From JBFMDN01 sp040753915 (GTDB lineage Bacteria > Desulfobacterota > Desulfomonilia > Desulfomonilales > Desulfomonilaceae), in assembly GCA_040753915.1 (NCBI GenBank), contig JBFMDN010000032.1, forward strand, positions 1-62,942: a stretch of DNA of 62,942 nucleotides, read 5' to 3'. Positions 1-8,083 of the stretch are shown in pieces (position 1 is the stretch's first letter; every line of letters starts with the position of its first letter). Under the pieces are notes generated by a model. The model did no database searches and had not been told where the DNA came from. It saw nothing but the letters and a program-made list of their open reading frames with translations. The position numbers were made by a program, and so were the translations under genes.

Positions 1-122
1 GAAAGCCGGAATCCAGTCCTTCCAATATGTTATGGACCCCGGCTTTCGCCGGGGTGACGGGGTCCTTGTTAAGTCAACGGACTGAAATCACGTGATGTCA
101 TCCACGAAGTTAACGCCTATGC
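1..122. repeat. Terminal inverted repeat, left copy
   Basis: Bases 1-122 are the reverse complement of bases 62810-62931 with one mismatch that I can find (the ACGTG/GCGTG step near base 91). The unit contains a hairpin, GGACCCCGGC-TTTC-GCCGGGGT at about 34-55, and half of a second palindrome built on GGATTCCGGC. Such CCGGCTTTCGCCGG palindromes are common dispersed repeats in bacterial genomes. The window starts inside the second palindrome, which suggests an assembly breakpoint rather than a natural element end. Confidence 0.9.
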
Positions 123-562
123 CCTCTCCCAGACGGAGAAGGCTCTGTCATTCCGGGCGGTTGCAAGTCCCCTCTCTCTTCGAAGAGGGCTAGGGTGGGG
201 GTGCAAAAAAAGAAGCGTGCCATCGAGACTATGCTGCAGTGCATCGCGTTTCACACGATATGGAAGCAGCGGGTTTGAACACTGTACCCCGGCACTCTTG
301 CCGCGAAGGACCCCACGCCGCCCTGAAGTTCCCGCAGAACAAGCTCGTGTCCCGGAAAAATCCATCACGTCAAAGTCACAACCAACCATGGAAGTTCGCG
401 CCAGTTCTGCGCGCAGAATCGCAGTAAAACCGTGCGGTACGCTGGACGCGTCGATGTCGGCCACGAGCCGCTCGACTTTTGTCTTCGTAGCGCCTGCGTC
501 TCGCCGGTAATCAGGGGCGGGAACGAAAATCCTAAGAAGTAATACGTTTCTTGCGTGACAAC
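123..562. other. Intergenic, repeat-rich, no supported gene
   Basis: I see no convincing gene here. The stretch has CCCTCTCCC/GAGAGGG-type low-complexity palindromes at about 121-205 and a 22-base segment at 496-517 (GTCTCGCCGGTAATCAGGGG and flanks) that recurs exactly at 13056-13077. Short ORFs on both strands overlap each other and look like translated repeat. Confidence 0.6.
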
Positions 563-591
563 TTGACTTGTAACACGATCGTCGTTACAGT
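563..591 (+). promoter_or_regulatory. Predicted sigma70-type promoter of cbiMQO
   Basis: TTGACT (563-568) is followed after exactly 17 bases by TACAGT (586-591), a reasonable sigma70 -35/-10 pair about 148 bases upstream of the cbiM start. The spacer is almost entirely filled by the inverted repeat annotated separately, a classic position for repression. Transcription start is inferred, not observed. Confidence 0.5.
569..589. promoter_or_regulatory. Inverted-repeat operator candidate in the cbiM promoter
   Basis: TGTAAC, nine bases, GTTACA: a perfect 6-bp inverted repeat whose spacer also contains the palindrome ACGATCGT. It overlaps the promoter spacer and the -10. A metal-responsive repressor would fit the downstream transporter. 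The arms resemble the GTAAC/GTTAC half-sites reported for NikR in this class, but their orientation and spacing differ from what I remember, so the regulator is left open. Confidence 0.45.
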
Positions 592-738
592 GTAATCTGG
601 ATCGCGCTCCAGGCCATGTCTTAAGGGCCGAGATATTCAGATGAGAGGATCCGCCGAGAAGCGCTTGGCCAGAAAAGGCTGAGAAACGAGGAGGAGCACC
701 TCTGTAAGTCCGAAACCGTCCTGTTCAGGTGGGAAGAC

Positions 739-1362
739 ATGCACATATCCGAAGGAATTCTCAGTGCCCCTGTTCTGGCAACCGGGTACGCGTGCACCGC
801 GGTAGGAGTAGCTGTGGGGCTCAAGAAGGTCGATTATGACAAGCTCCCGGAAGTCGCTGTCCTCTCGTCCGTTTTTTTCGTAGCTTCCCTCATTCACGTT
901 CCCATAGGCCCTTCAGCCGCACACCTCGTGCTCAATGGTGTGTGCGGATTGCTTCTTGGTTGGGCCGCGTTTCCAGCCATCCTCGTGGGTCTTAGCCTTC
1001 AGGCTCTTCTCTTTCAATTCGGGGGCCTGACGACTCTGGGGATCAACACGCTCACCATGGCATTGCCAGCGGTGGTGATGGGCTCCCTTTGTGGCATGTT
1101 CCTCCGGAGCAAGAGCACCCTTGTCCGCGGCGTGGCCGAATTTGCCGCGGGCGCAGGCTCGATACTCCTTTCGGGACTGGCAGTGGCCGCGTGTCTCTTG
1201 GCCACGGGCTCGGCCTTTGGCCCTGCGGCCAAGCTCATTGTGGTAGCGCACGTTCCCATCATGATCGTGGAAGGATTGATCACGATCTTCGTTGTGGAAT
1301 TCCTGATGAAAGTGAGACCTCAAATGCTCGAAAAGGCGGGGGTCCCAAACCTGACAGGCTAA
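739..1362 (+). CDS. cbiM: CbiM/NikM-type energy-coupling factor transporter S component
   Basis: Substrate-specific membrane component of an ECF-type cobalt or nickel importer. The 207-residue protein begins MHISEGIL, the family's N-terminal metal-binding start (the Met1 amine and His2 ligate the metal in NikM/CbiM). It has a further His-rich motif, HVPIGPSAAHLVLNG, near residue 55, and about six hydrophobic segments. The ATG is fixed by this conserved N-terminus and by the upstream GGTGGGAAGAC. It is followed 12 bases later by cbiQ and then cbiO. No separate CbiN, NikL or NikN small subunit is visible, although most CbiM proteins need one. Sequence alone does not separate cobalt from nickel; the downstream hydrogenase is iron-only and does not decide it. 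The family assignment is secure. Confidence 0.92.
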   Translation: MHISEGILSAPVLATGYACTAVGVAVGLKKVDYDKLPEVAVLSSVFFVASLIHVPIGPSAAHLVLNGVCGLLLGWAAFPAILVGLSLQALLFQFGGLTTLGINTLTMALPAVVMGSLCGMFLRSKSTLVRGVAEFAAGAGSILLSGLAVAACLLATGSAFGPAAKLIVVAHVPIMIVEGLITIFVVEFLMKVRPQMLEKAGVPNLTG

Positions 1363-1374
1363 GGATGGGAAGAC

Positions 1375-2118
1375 ATGCATCTCGAGGAGTTTGCTCTCGG
1401 TGACTCAATCGTCCACAAACTGGACCCGAGAGTGAAGATTATAGTGGCAGCATTGTTCTCGGTGATAGTCGCGTTGAGCAGCTCACTTCACGGGACGCTA
1501 TTGTCGATTTGCTTCCCGTTTGCGCTTATTCTGCTGGCCCGTCTCGACATGAAGAAGGTCCTGGCCCGGCTTGTAGTGGTCAATACCTTCGTCGGGTTCC
1601 TTTGGCTCTTTTTGCCATTCACCGAACACGGCGAGGTTATCTACACGCTGGGACCGCTGGAAGTATACCGAGGGGGCGTGCTGCACGCGCTGCTCATCAC
1701 GATCAAATCCAACTCAATCGTGCTCGTCGTGATAGCACTTCTGGGGACGTCCTCGGTTCATGACCTGGTGCATGGCTTGCATGAGCTTGGGGCTCCCAAC
1801 AAGCTCGTACACTTGTTCTTCTTCTGTTTCCGTTACATCCACGTGGTACACGAGGAATATCATCGTCTTGTCAATGCCATGAAAATGAGGGGATTCAAGC
1901 CACGCACGAATATGCACACGTACAGGACCTACTCCTATCTTGTGGGCATGCTGCTGGTGAAGAGCTTCGACAGATCCGCCCGGATATTGTCCGCAATGGA
2001 GTGCCGCGGATTCAAGGGGACCTTCTATGTCCTGGAACACCGTGAGATAGGAAGGCGAGACTATGTGGTCTGTGCCTCCAGTATCCTAATATCTCTAATG
2101 ATTGTTACTCTGAGATGA
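1375..2118 (+). CDS. cbiQ: CbiQ-type ECF transporter transmembrane (T) component
   Basis: T component that couples the ATPase CbiO to the metal-binding CbiM in the inner membrane. The 247-residue protein has several hydrophobic helices and the two short cytoplasmic coupling motifs of the family, AMKMRGF near residue 167 and AMECRGF near residue 206, whose Arg-Gly dipeptides contact the ATPases. The upstream sequence ATGGGAAGACATGCA is nearly the same as the one before cbiM, which suggests matched translation initiation. Its end overlaps cbiO by four bases (ATGA), indicating translational coupling. Confidence 0.92.
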   Translation: MHLEEFALGDSIVHKLDPRVKIIVAALFSVIVALSSSLHGTLLSICFPFALILLARLDMKKVLARLVVVNTFVGFLWLFLPFTEHGEVIYTLGPLEVYRGGVLHALLITIKSNSIVLVVIALLGTSSVHDLVHGLHELGAPNKLVHLFFFCFRYIHVVHEEYHRLVNAMKMRGFKPRTNMHTYRTYSYLVGMLLVKSFDRSARILSAMECRGFKGTFYVLEHREIGRRDYVVCASSILISLMIVTLR

Positions 2119-2759
2119 TACGCTTACGCAATATCCGATTCCGGTACAATTGCCGATACGTCCTGGACGGAGTGAGCCTCGAAGTCCTGCGGGGCGACCG
2201 TATCGGGTTGCTGGGGGCCAACGGGTCAGGCAAAACAACTCTCTGCCACGTCATTATGGGACTAATTTCCCCGGAATCGGGGGAGGTGGAGATCTTCGGC
2301 AAGCCGAGAAGGACAAGACCGGATTTCACGGAAATCAGGGGCCGTGTTGGGTATTTGTTTCAGGATTCCGACGATCAACTATTCTGTCCGACGGTCCTGG
2401 AAGATGTCGCTTTCGGGCCTTTGAACATGGGAAAGAGCCCGGAAGAGGCCAAACGGATTGTGCGTTCTACCCTTGCCTCACTCAAGCTTGAAGGCTTTGA
2501 GAACAGAGTCACGTACCGACTTTCGGGCGGGGAGAAGCGCCTGGTCGCCCTGGCTACAGTGCTTGCAATGGAGCCTGAGGTCCTCATTTTGGACGAGCCC
2601 ACTTCCGGCCTCGATGAGCCCACCGCCGATCGACTTGCCGAGATCCTCGTGGCATCGGATCTTACCTACATTCTCATCTCGCATGATCGCGAGTTTGTTG
2701 ACCGCACGACGAACAAACGGTTCCAGATCAAGAACGGAATTCTTTCCCAAGTCGCCTGA
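2115..2759 (+). CDS. cbiO: CbiO-type ECF transporter ATPase
   Basis: ATP-binding subunit energising the CbiM-CbiQ importer. Visible motifs are Walker A GANGSGKTT (about residues 35-43), Q-loop YLFQDSDDQLF, signature LSGGEKRLVALA, Walker B VLILDEPTSGLD and the switch His in ISHD. At 214 residues it is shorter than the usual CbiO of about 270; it ends soon after the H-loop and lacks the C-terminal extension. The start ATG overlaps the cbiQ stop codon. The gene closes the operon; the next gene lies 238 bases downstream. Confidence 0.93.
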   Translation: MIRLRNIRFRYNCRYVLDGVSLEVLRGDRIGLLGANGSGKTTLCHVIMGLISPESGEVEIFGKPRRTRPDFTEIRGRVGYLFQDSDDQLFCPTVLEDVAFGPLNMGKSPEEAKRIVRSTLASLKLEGFENRVTYRLSGGEKRLVALATVLAMEPEVLILDEPTSGLDEPTADRLAEILVASDLTYILISHDREFVDRTTNKRFQIKNGILSQVA

Positions 2760-2997
2760 GGGTGTGTCTGACTCTTTGAGAAGAACTGCACTGGCGGGTG
2801 GCCCACGAGAACTTCATTTCCCGGTCCGGAAATACTTCTCCCTTCTCCTTGTCAAGGTCATGATCAGAAGTTAGAATGCCTGCATGGAATTGCCTGCAGA
2901 TGAGATAGGTTGTTTCTCGCCGGCCTCTGATCGGAGGGCCTGCCACCACTTTGTGCGGGTGGCAGCATAAGACAACGGCACACTCGAGCATAGACGT

Positions 2998-5625
2998 ATG
3001 GCGGATCTAAGCACAGAACCATCCATCCACCGAGAGCGTTTTCGGGATATCCCGGAAGAGTTGTGGCAAGAGCTCTGGGAAAAGGGATCGGTCCGCGAAT
3101 ACGCGGCGGAAGAGGCCATACTGCCTCCCGGTGATTCAGGTGCTTGCGTGAAGCTGATCATTTCAGGCTCGGCGGCCGTCATGCTTACCGGTCCGGACGG
3201 CGAGCTCGTGCCGGTGGAGATACTCGGGCCCGGGGATCTTGTCGGAGAGATCAGCCATTTCCTTGGAAGACCGTCTCCGCAAAACCAGGAAGTCCTCGCA
3301 GAGGAGTCCTGCCAGGTCCTCGAGATTCCCGGACCGGTGTTCAATCAAATTCTGAGCGATCATCCTGCAGCAGCCATTGGGGTGCTCCGGGAATTGTCGC
3401 GCAAGGTCATCCGGCTCGATCGAAGCATGCATCGCACGGTGCGGAAGAAGCGTGCGTTACAGGACGTGCTGAGCCGTCACGGCAACATCTTCCCCGATTT
3501 CGTGATCAGTGAGACTGTGCTCCGGCGGATGGGACAACGGCTGGGAGACCTAGCGCACGAGGATATTCCCGTGCTCATCACCGGCGAATCCGGGGTAGGA
3601 AAAGAATTCGTGGGAAAAGCCATCTACTCGATGAGCACGCACCACAAGAATGTCTTTCTCTTTCTCGATCTGGCTCAGTCCGGCCATGAGAATGGAACAG
3701 TAAAAAGCGATGAGGAGCTCCTGGACGATCCGGTCCGTACCGAAGAGCAGATGAACATATTCTTTGGATACGAGATCACTGGCCGGGATGGGTCGCATAC
3801 GGAGATGCCCGGGTACGTGGAGCTTGCCGAAGAAGGAACCCTCCTCGTTCGTGCGATCGAGCTCATCACGCGGCCGGTGCAGGTGGAGCTACTCAGAACG
3901 CTTCAAGCAGGATCTTTCCGGAGAGTCGGTGGCAAGACCATCCTCACCGCCGATTTTCGCTTCATTGGGGCCACGAATCTGGACCCGTCCGAAATTTCTC
4001 GGGACAAGCATCCGCTCCTGTACTGGCTGCTTCAATTCAGCGTGTCCATCGCTCCGTTGCGAAAAAGACGTAAAGAAATCCCCGAGCTGGTGAGAAAGTA
4101 TGTGAGCCAGTATGCCAGAGAAGCTCGCAAGGAGATCACGCATATCCCCAACGAAACCATGAAGACCCTTGTGACGTATTCATGGCCGGGAAATGATCGT
4201 GAGCTTGCCACCACGCTCAAACGCGCAATTCTCCTCGCACAGGGAGGCGAGCTCAAACCGCAGGATATCTATTACGATCTGCGGAGGATCGAGGCTGGCG
4301 GCAAAATAAATCTGCTGAACGTAAAGGCCTTGAAATCCGCGGTGAACAGCCCCTTGTTTCCCGCCATCTTTCAGAGCGCAGCGGCGCCGTTCTTCTTCAT
4401 TCTACTCATCCTGCTTTTCCTCGGGCCTGTAGACCCCCTCCGAAATGTGGGTGGCTTGTTCAGTTGGGCAGTGGGGTGGCCGATGATGGTCTTTGGGACG
4501 TTCCTGTGGGCTCGATTCTGGTGTTCGCTCTGCCCCATGGGTACGCTCAGTTACCTCGCGAAAAAGATCGTTTCCTGGGAGCTGCCGTTTCCCGCGTGGT
4601 TGAAGGATTACAGCGATTGGATAGCCGCGGGCTCGGTCATGTTCATCATCTGGCTCGAGACCGCTACCGACATACGGAACTCCCCATTCAATACGGGCTT
4701 GCTCCTAATGACCATATTGGTACTTGCGGTCGTGGTCGCGGTCATTTTCGAGAGGCAATCATGGTGCAGGTACATGTGTCCGCTCGGCCTGATGATGGGT
4801 GTATTCGCTAAGGTATCCCCGGTGGAGCTGCGCGCGGATCGCAACATCTGCTCGTCTCAGTGCGCCACAAACGAGTGCTACGTGGGAACCGCCGACCGCC
4901 CGGGTTGTCCTTTCGGCCAGATGGTGCCTTCCTTGCGCTCTAACCGCATGTGCAAGCTCTGCGCGACGTGCCTCAAGAATTGCCCCCATGGGGCGGTCAG
5001 CATAAACCTCAGAATACCGGGTTCAGAAATTTGGGAGGTAAAACAGGTAATTAGTATTACCTCGCTGCTCGTGGCGAGCATGCTCGGCGGGTTGATAAGC
5101 GATCTGGCCCACAAGATGCATGTGTACCAGTGGTTTGGGAGTCACCTCCAGGGGTGGCCGGACATGGTGGTCTTCTCGGCCTTTTTCCTGGTCGTCGTCT
5201 CAATTACGGATCTCCTGGTGGCCGGCGCGTCCAGAATTTCGAGCGTCGTTTCCGGAGAAACCTTCAGGGAGAACTTTGCCCGGTACGGACTTGCGCTGTT
5301 ACCCCTCGTGTTGACCTCGTTCATGGCCTATCACCTCTATTACTTGATTCATGTGGGAATATACTTCCCCATCGTGATGTGGGAGAACTTCCATTTCGAG
5401 ATCTTTCGGGAGATGGTGATCACCGTATCACCTTCGACCACTCATCTGCTGCAAAAGACTCTCTTGACCCTCGGGATGGTAGGCAGTCTGACCATTGCGT
5501 TCCAGCTCGCGAGAGGCAAGAGCAAGAGCCTGCTTCGTTCTATTGAAGAGTTCCTTCCTCACTGCGTTGTGGTCATTGTCTTTTTCTTTGTGGTTCTCAA
5601 GTGTTTCGATGGGTTCTTCTACTGA
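2998..5625 (+). CDS. Fusion of cNMP-binding domain, degenerate sigma54-activator-like AAA domain and NapH/NosR-like Fe-S membrane module
   Basis: An 875-residue multidomain protein. Residues about 15-145 form a Crp-type cyclic-nucleotide-binding domain. Residues about 160-430 resemble the AAA domain of NtrC-family activators: Walker A GESGVGKE is intact, but the GAFTGA loop that contacts sigma54 is replaced (ITGRDGSHTEMP) and the Walker B acidic pair is lost (GTLLVRAIE instead of GTLLLDEI). No Fis-type DNA-binding helix follows. From about residue 450 there are hydrophobic helices with CSLCPMG and CRYMCPLG motifs of NapH/NosR/CcoG-type proteins, then two cluster-binding sets, CSSQC-x4-C-x9-CP and CKLCATCLKNCP, and about five more membrane helices. 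I infer a membrane redox or sensory protein in which the AAA part is structural or nucleotide-sensing rather than transcriptional. The start lacks a clear ribosome-binding site. Function unknown. Confidence 0.85.
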   Translation: MADLSTEPSIHRERFRDIPEELWQELWEKGSVREYAAEEAILPPGDSGACVKLIISGSAAVMLTGPDGELVPVEILGPGDLVGEISHFLGRPSPQNQEVLAEESCQVLEIPGPVFNQILSDHPAAAIGVLRELSRKVIRLDRSMHRTVRKKRALQDVLSRHGNIFPDFVISETVLRRMGQRLGDLAHEDIPVLITGESGVGKEFVGKAIYSMSTHHKNVFLFLDLAQSGHENGTVKSDEELLDDPVRTEEQMNIFFGYEITGRDGSHTEMPGYVELAEEGTLLVRAIELITRPVQVELLRTLQAGSFRRVGGKTILTADFRFIGATNLDPSEISRDKHPLLYWLLQFSVSIAPLRKRRKEIPELVRKYVSQYAREARKEITHIPNETMKTLVTYSWPGNDRELATTLKRAILLAQGGELKPQDIYYDLRRIEAGGKINLLNVKALKSAVNSPLFPAIFQSAAAPFFFILLILLFLGPVDPLRNVGGLFSWAVGWPMMVFGTFLWARFWCSLCPMGTLSYLAKKIVSWELPFPAWLKDYSDWIAAGSVMFIIWLETATDIRNSPFNTGLLLMTILVLAVVVAVIFERQSWCRYMCPLGLMMGVFAKVSPVELRADRNICSSQCATNECYVGTADRPGCPFGQMVPSLRSNRMCKLCATCLKNCPHGAVSINLRIPGSEIWEVKQVISITSLLVASMLGGLISDLAHKMHVYQWFGSHLQGWPDMVVFSAFFLVVVSITDLLVAGASRISSVVSGETFRENFARYGLALLPLVLTSFMAYHLYYLIHVGIYFPIVMWENFHFEIFREMVITVSPSTTHLLQKTLLTLGMVGSLTIAFQLARGKSKSLLRSIEEFLPHCVVVIVFFFVVLKCFDGFFY

Positions 5626-6081
5626 GTACAGGCCGAGTTTCATAAGTACGGGTCTGTATTGGGGAAACCGCTCCCTTTAGGGAAGGGAAAGCTCAGAGCC
5701 TGCTTCAATCTCGGACAGGCTTGAAACCTGCCCTCCTGTGGGGTGGAGCGTTCATCGTGGCGGCAGAAGTGCCGTGCAGCAGATGTAGCTTCTGTTTGCC
5801 CGAGGCAAGGAAGCGGCAGACGCGGACCGGCACGAATGACAGATGGATTGCTCTTCGCGCTCTCCGGTGGGCCGAGCAGAGTCTGTGTTTTCAGATCCTA
5901 CCGTCCAACCACTGAAGAGGATTGTCCTGTTTAGACAATTTTGTGATCTAAAATCAAGCAGCTATCTTGTCATATTAGTTGTTGGTTCATTTGTCCGGAG
6001 CATTAACGTGGGTTCATTATTTCTTTGATTGGTCGCTCTTGCCATGTTATGGTTCGCCTCAAAGCTCGGGGGCTGATCCAC
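5626..6081. other. Intergenic, no supported gene
   Basis: About 450 bases without a convincing gene. It contains a small hairpin, CAGGCTTGAAACCTG, near 5715-5730, similar to the GCAGGCTTTTAGCCTGC palindromes elsewhere in the window, and an AT-rich stretch at about 5935-6020 that could hold the promoter of the downstream acyltransferase. I found no known riboswitch consensus. Confidence 0.4.
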
Positions 6082-7038
6082 ATGTCTTCTCGATTGCGAT
6101 ATGTCACATTCATCCATTACCTGGTGTACCTGTTAGTGCGCCTGCTCGAAGAGACACTGCACAAGATACCGGAATCGGCTGCATTCGCGCTGGGTCGATT
6201 CGTCGGACGGCTAGTCTTCATTCTATTCCGTGACAGACGGGAAGCTGCACTGGAAAACTTGACCATAGCGTTTGGAAACGAGCAACCCCAGTCATGGATC
6301 CAGAGCACCGCTCGCAAGAGTTTCGAGCACATAGGCCTGCTTGCCGTGGAATTCTTTCTGATACGCCGCTGGGACCAGAAGAAGATGGCGGAGAAAATTA
6401 TCCTTGAAGGACGTCTCCCGTACGAGCTCGCCATGATGCCGGGCAATCACGGTATTCTGCTCTTGAACTCCCACTTCGGCTGTTTTGAGGTAAGCGCGGC
6501 CACGACGAAGTTCCTGGGAATACGGCTGAACCTTATCGCTACCGGTCTCAAAAACCCGTTTCTTTCTCAATACTTCATGAGCAGGGCCGGTGGTGAAGAG
6601 GCTACGGGAATCAGGTTCTTCCCCCACAAGGGTAGTGTCAAGGCGTTGATCTCGAGCCTTCACGCGGGAGAGATGGTGGCCTGTCTGGCAGATCAGAGAG
6701 GCGATGTTGAACGGGGAGTCTTCGTAAACTTCTTCGGAAAGCCTGCGCCCGCGAACGAGATTTTCGCTCGCTTTGCCATTGAGGGAAACGCGGTGGTCCT
6801 TCCATTATGTACCATTCGCAGAGACGATGGGCGCTATCAGAGTATTTTTGGGGAGCACATTCACCTGAAGCTGACCGGCAACGAGCGGGAGGACCTCATT
6901 GCCGTTAGCCAGCAATTCCACGACCAGTTCGAACAGTGGCTAAGATTAAAGCCCGAACAAGGCTTCTGGCTCCAGAGAAAGTGGCGGCGCAAACGTTCTC
7001 GCCGTCGCCGTCGGCATGATGAGAACAACGGCAAGTAG
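6082..7038 (+). CDS. LpxL/HtrB-family lysophospholipid or lipid A acyltransferase
   Basis: Membrane-anchored acyltransferase of the LpxL/LpxM family, which adds a secondary acyl chain to lipid A or a related lipid at the cytoplasmic face of the inner membrane. The 318-residue product has an N-terminal hydrophobic segment, the HX4E catalytic motif in NSHFGCFE (about residue 131), a second conserved block ADQRG, and FFGKPAP. The C-terminus is very basic (a KWRRKRSRRRRRH tail), more so than is typical. The reading frame is open upstream to a TTG at 6025, but ATG 6082, after GGGGGCTGATCCAC, gives the usual family N-terminus. It stands alone with no lipid A neighbours, so the exact acceptor cannot be told. 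Confidence 0.85.
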   Translation: MSSRLRYVTFIHYLVYLLVRLLEETLHKIPESAAFALGRFVGRLVFILFRDRREAALENLTIAFGNEQPQSWIQSTARKSFEHIGLLAVEFFLIRRWDQKKMAEKIILEGRLPYELAMMPGNHGILLLNSHFGCFEVSAATTKFLGIRLNLIATGLKNPFLSQYFMSRAGGEEATGIRFFPHKGSVKALISSLHAGEMVACLADQRGDVERGVFVNFFGKPAPANEIFARFAIEGNAVVLPLCTIRRDDGRYQSIFGEHIHLKLTGNEREDLIAVSQQFHDQFEQWLRLKPEQGFWLQRKWRRKRSRRRRRHDENNGK

Positions 7039-7476
7039 ATCGTATCAGCCGTAGGTCTTCGGCTAAAAGTAGAGGATTTCAAAATTACGGTCACGTATTC
7101 TGCCACGACCCAGTCGGGAATTTGCGCTCTGAAGGAGCGCACCTGCAGTAGCCACAGGTTTCAACCTGTGGTTCAGCGCGTCACAACCACCAACCGATCT
7201 TGAAAGGGTCGACCAAGAGCCTTCTCCTCGCGTGGTATAGGCATCGATCATCAATGAGCTTTGGCTTTCACACATTTCAATGGGGGACCCTTCAGGTCCT
7301 CGCTTTTTTGTTACCTCATTCCCGTGGGTTAAAACCCACGGCTCCTAATGGTATGCCCCTTCAGGGCATGAAGCAGTCACTGATCACATCATTCCTTTTC
7401 AATAACCCTCAGATACGTAACCATACTTATGAAACCCTGCACTAAGGGCGCCTGCCCGGTCTCGACAAGAAGCTCC
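7039..7476. other. Intergenic with mosaic repeat
   Basis: No gene is supported. Most of it is the mosaic palindromic repeat listed separately (about 7120-7380). The flanks are AT-richer and featureless. ORFs across it are short and cross the palindromes. Confidence 0.5.
7120..7380 (+). repeat. Mosaic palindromic repeat, copy A
   Basis: A chain of hairpins: GCGCTCTGAAGGAGCGC; CCACAGGTTTCAACCTGTGG; a GAAAGGGTCGACCAAGAG block; GACCCTTCAGGTCC; CCGTGGGTTAAAACCCACGG; GCCCCTTCAGGGC. The same units in the same order appear in reverse complement at about 36440-36700, at roughly three-quarters identity by eye. Each hairpin is a perfect or near-perfect inverted repeat, suggesting a REP/BIME-like composite element. 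Confidence 0.85.
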
Positions 7477-7860
7477 CTAGAGCGCACGGGGCGGCAATTT
7501 CACTCTCTTCTTTTTGGTGGGCTTCTTCTTCGGAGCCACCGGCGCCTCTTTCTTTTCTTCTGCCTTCTCAGGGGGTGTGAGCGCCTCGTCGGACGTCGCT
7601 ACGACCTCCCGGTCGACCCGGAATTGGGCGAGTATCGCCCGCCCCTCGACAGAGATCTTGTCCAGAAGCGAGATTATCGTCGGAAAGAACAGGGCGTGGT
7701 GGAGCTTATTGAGCGCATCAGGGACAACGCCTCTGGCAATGAGAGGATCGCACCTGCACTCTTCCTTTCCCACCGCAACATAACCCGTGGCCAAAACACC
7801 TTGCACTCCTACAACCGTAGCCATGAGGGCCAAAACCCCGGCCACCAGAAGATATCTCAT
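7477..7860 (-). CDS. Small secreted protein with lysine-rich tail, unknown function
   Basis: A 127-residue protein on the minus strand. ATG at 7860 is preceded by AAAAGGAGAAAATCG, a strong ribosome-binding site, which rejects the longer in-frame start. Residues 1-24 form a signal peptide (MRYLLVAGVLALMATVVGVQ, then an Ala-Thr cleavage region). The mature part has a CRC motif near residue 35, a middle segment that may be helical, and an Ala/Pro/Lys-rich C-terminus ending in KKKPTKKKRVKLPPRAL. I do not recognise the family. It is divergent from pheA, with which it shares a 223-base intergenic region. Confidence 0.7.
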   Translation of the reverse strand: MRYLLVAGVLALMATVVGVQGVLATGYVAVGKEECRCDPLIARGVVPDALNKLHHALFFPTIISLLDKISVEGRAILAQFRVDREVVATSDEALTPPEKAEEKKEAPVAPKKKPTKKKRVKLPPRAL

Positions 7861-8083
7861 CGATTTTCTCCTTTTCAGGATTATCGTCGCTATTATAGCG
7901 GAATTATGCAGGAAAATCCAGACATTTCGTGATTTGCCCATCCAGAGGTGCCCTGCCGCCATCAGCCTGCACGGAACAGAGTCCCTAACTTGTGGGATGC
8001 GCACTTGCCCACCGGTGAGCATTTCCTTTGGCGGTCGTCAATGGTCCCGCGGACACTGCTGGATCATTTGTCAGGAACGTAGT

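Noticed and set aside
117..510. Overlapping ORFs on both strands at the left end
   Set aside because: They cross palindromic repeats, lack ribosome-binding sites and show no protein-like pattern.
592..738. Cobalamin or NiCo riboswitch upstream of cbiM
   Set aside because: No B12 box or other consensus blocks are seen in the 147-base leader.
913..1380. 155-codon minus-strand ORF opposite cbiM
   Set aside because: Shadow of cbiM; composition is His/Arg-rich antisense noise.
2998..5625. Sigma54-dependent transcription activator
   Set aside because: GAFTGA and Walker B acids are missing, there is no DNA-binding helix, and the C-terminal half is membrane.
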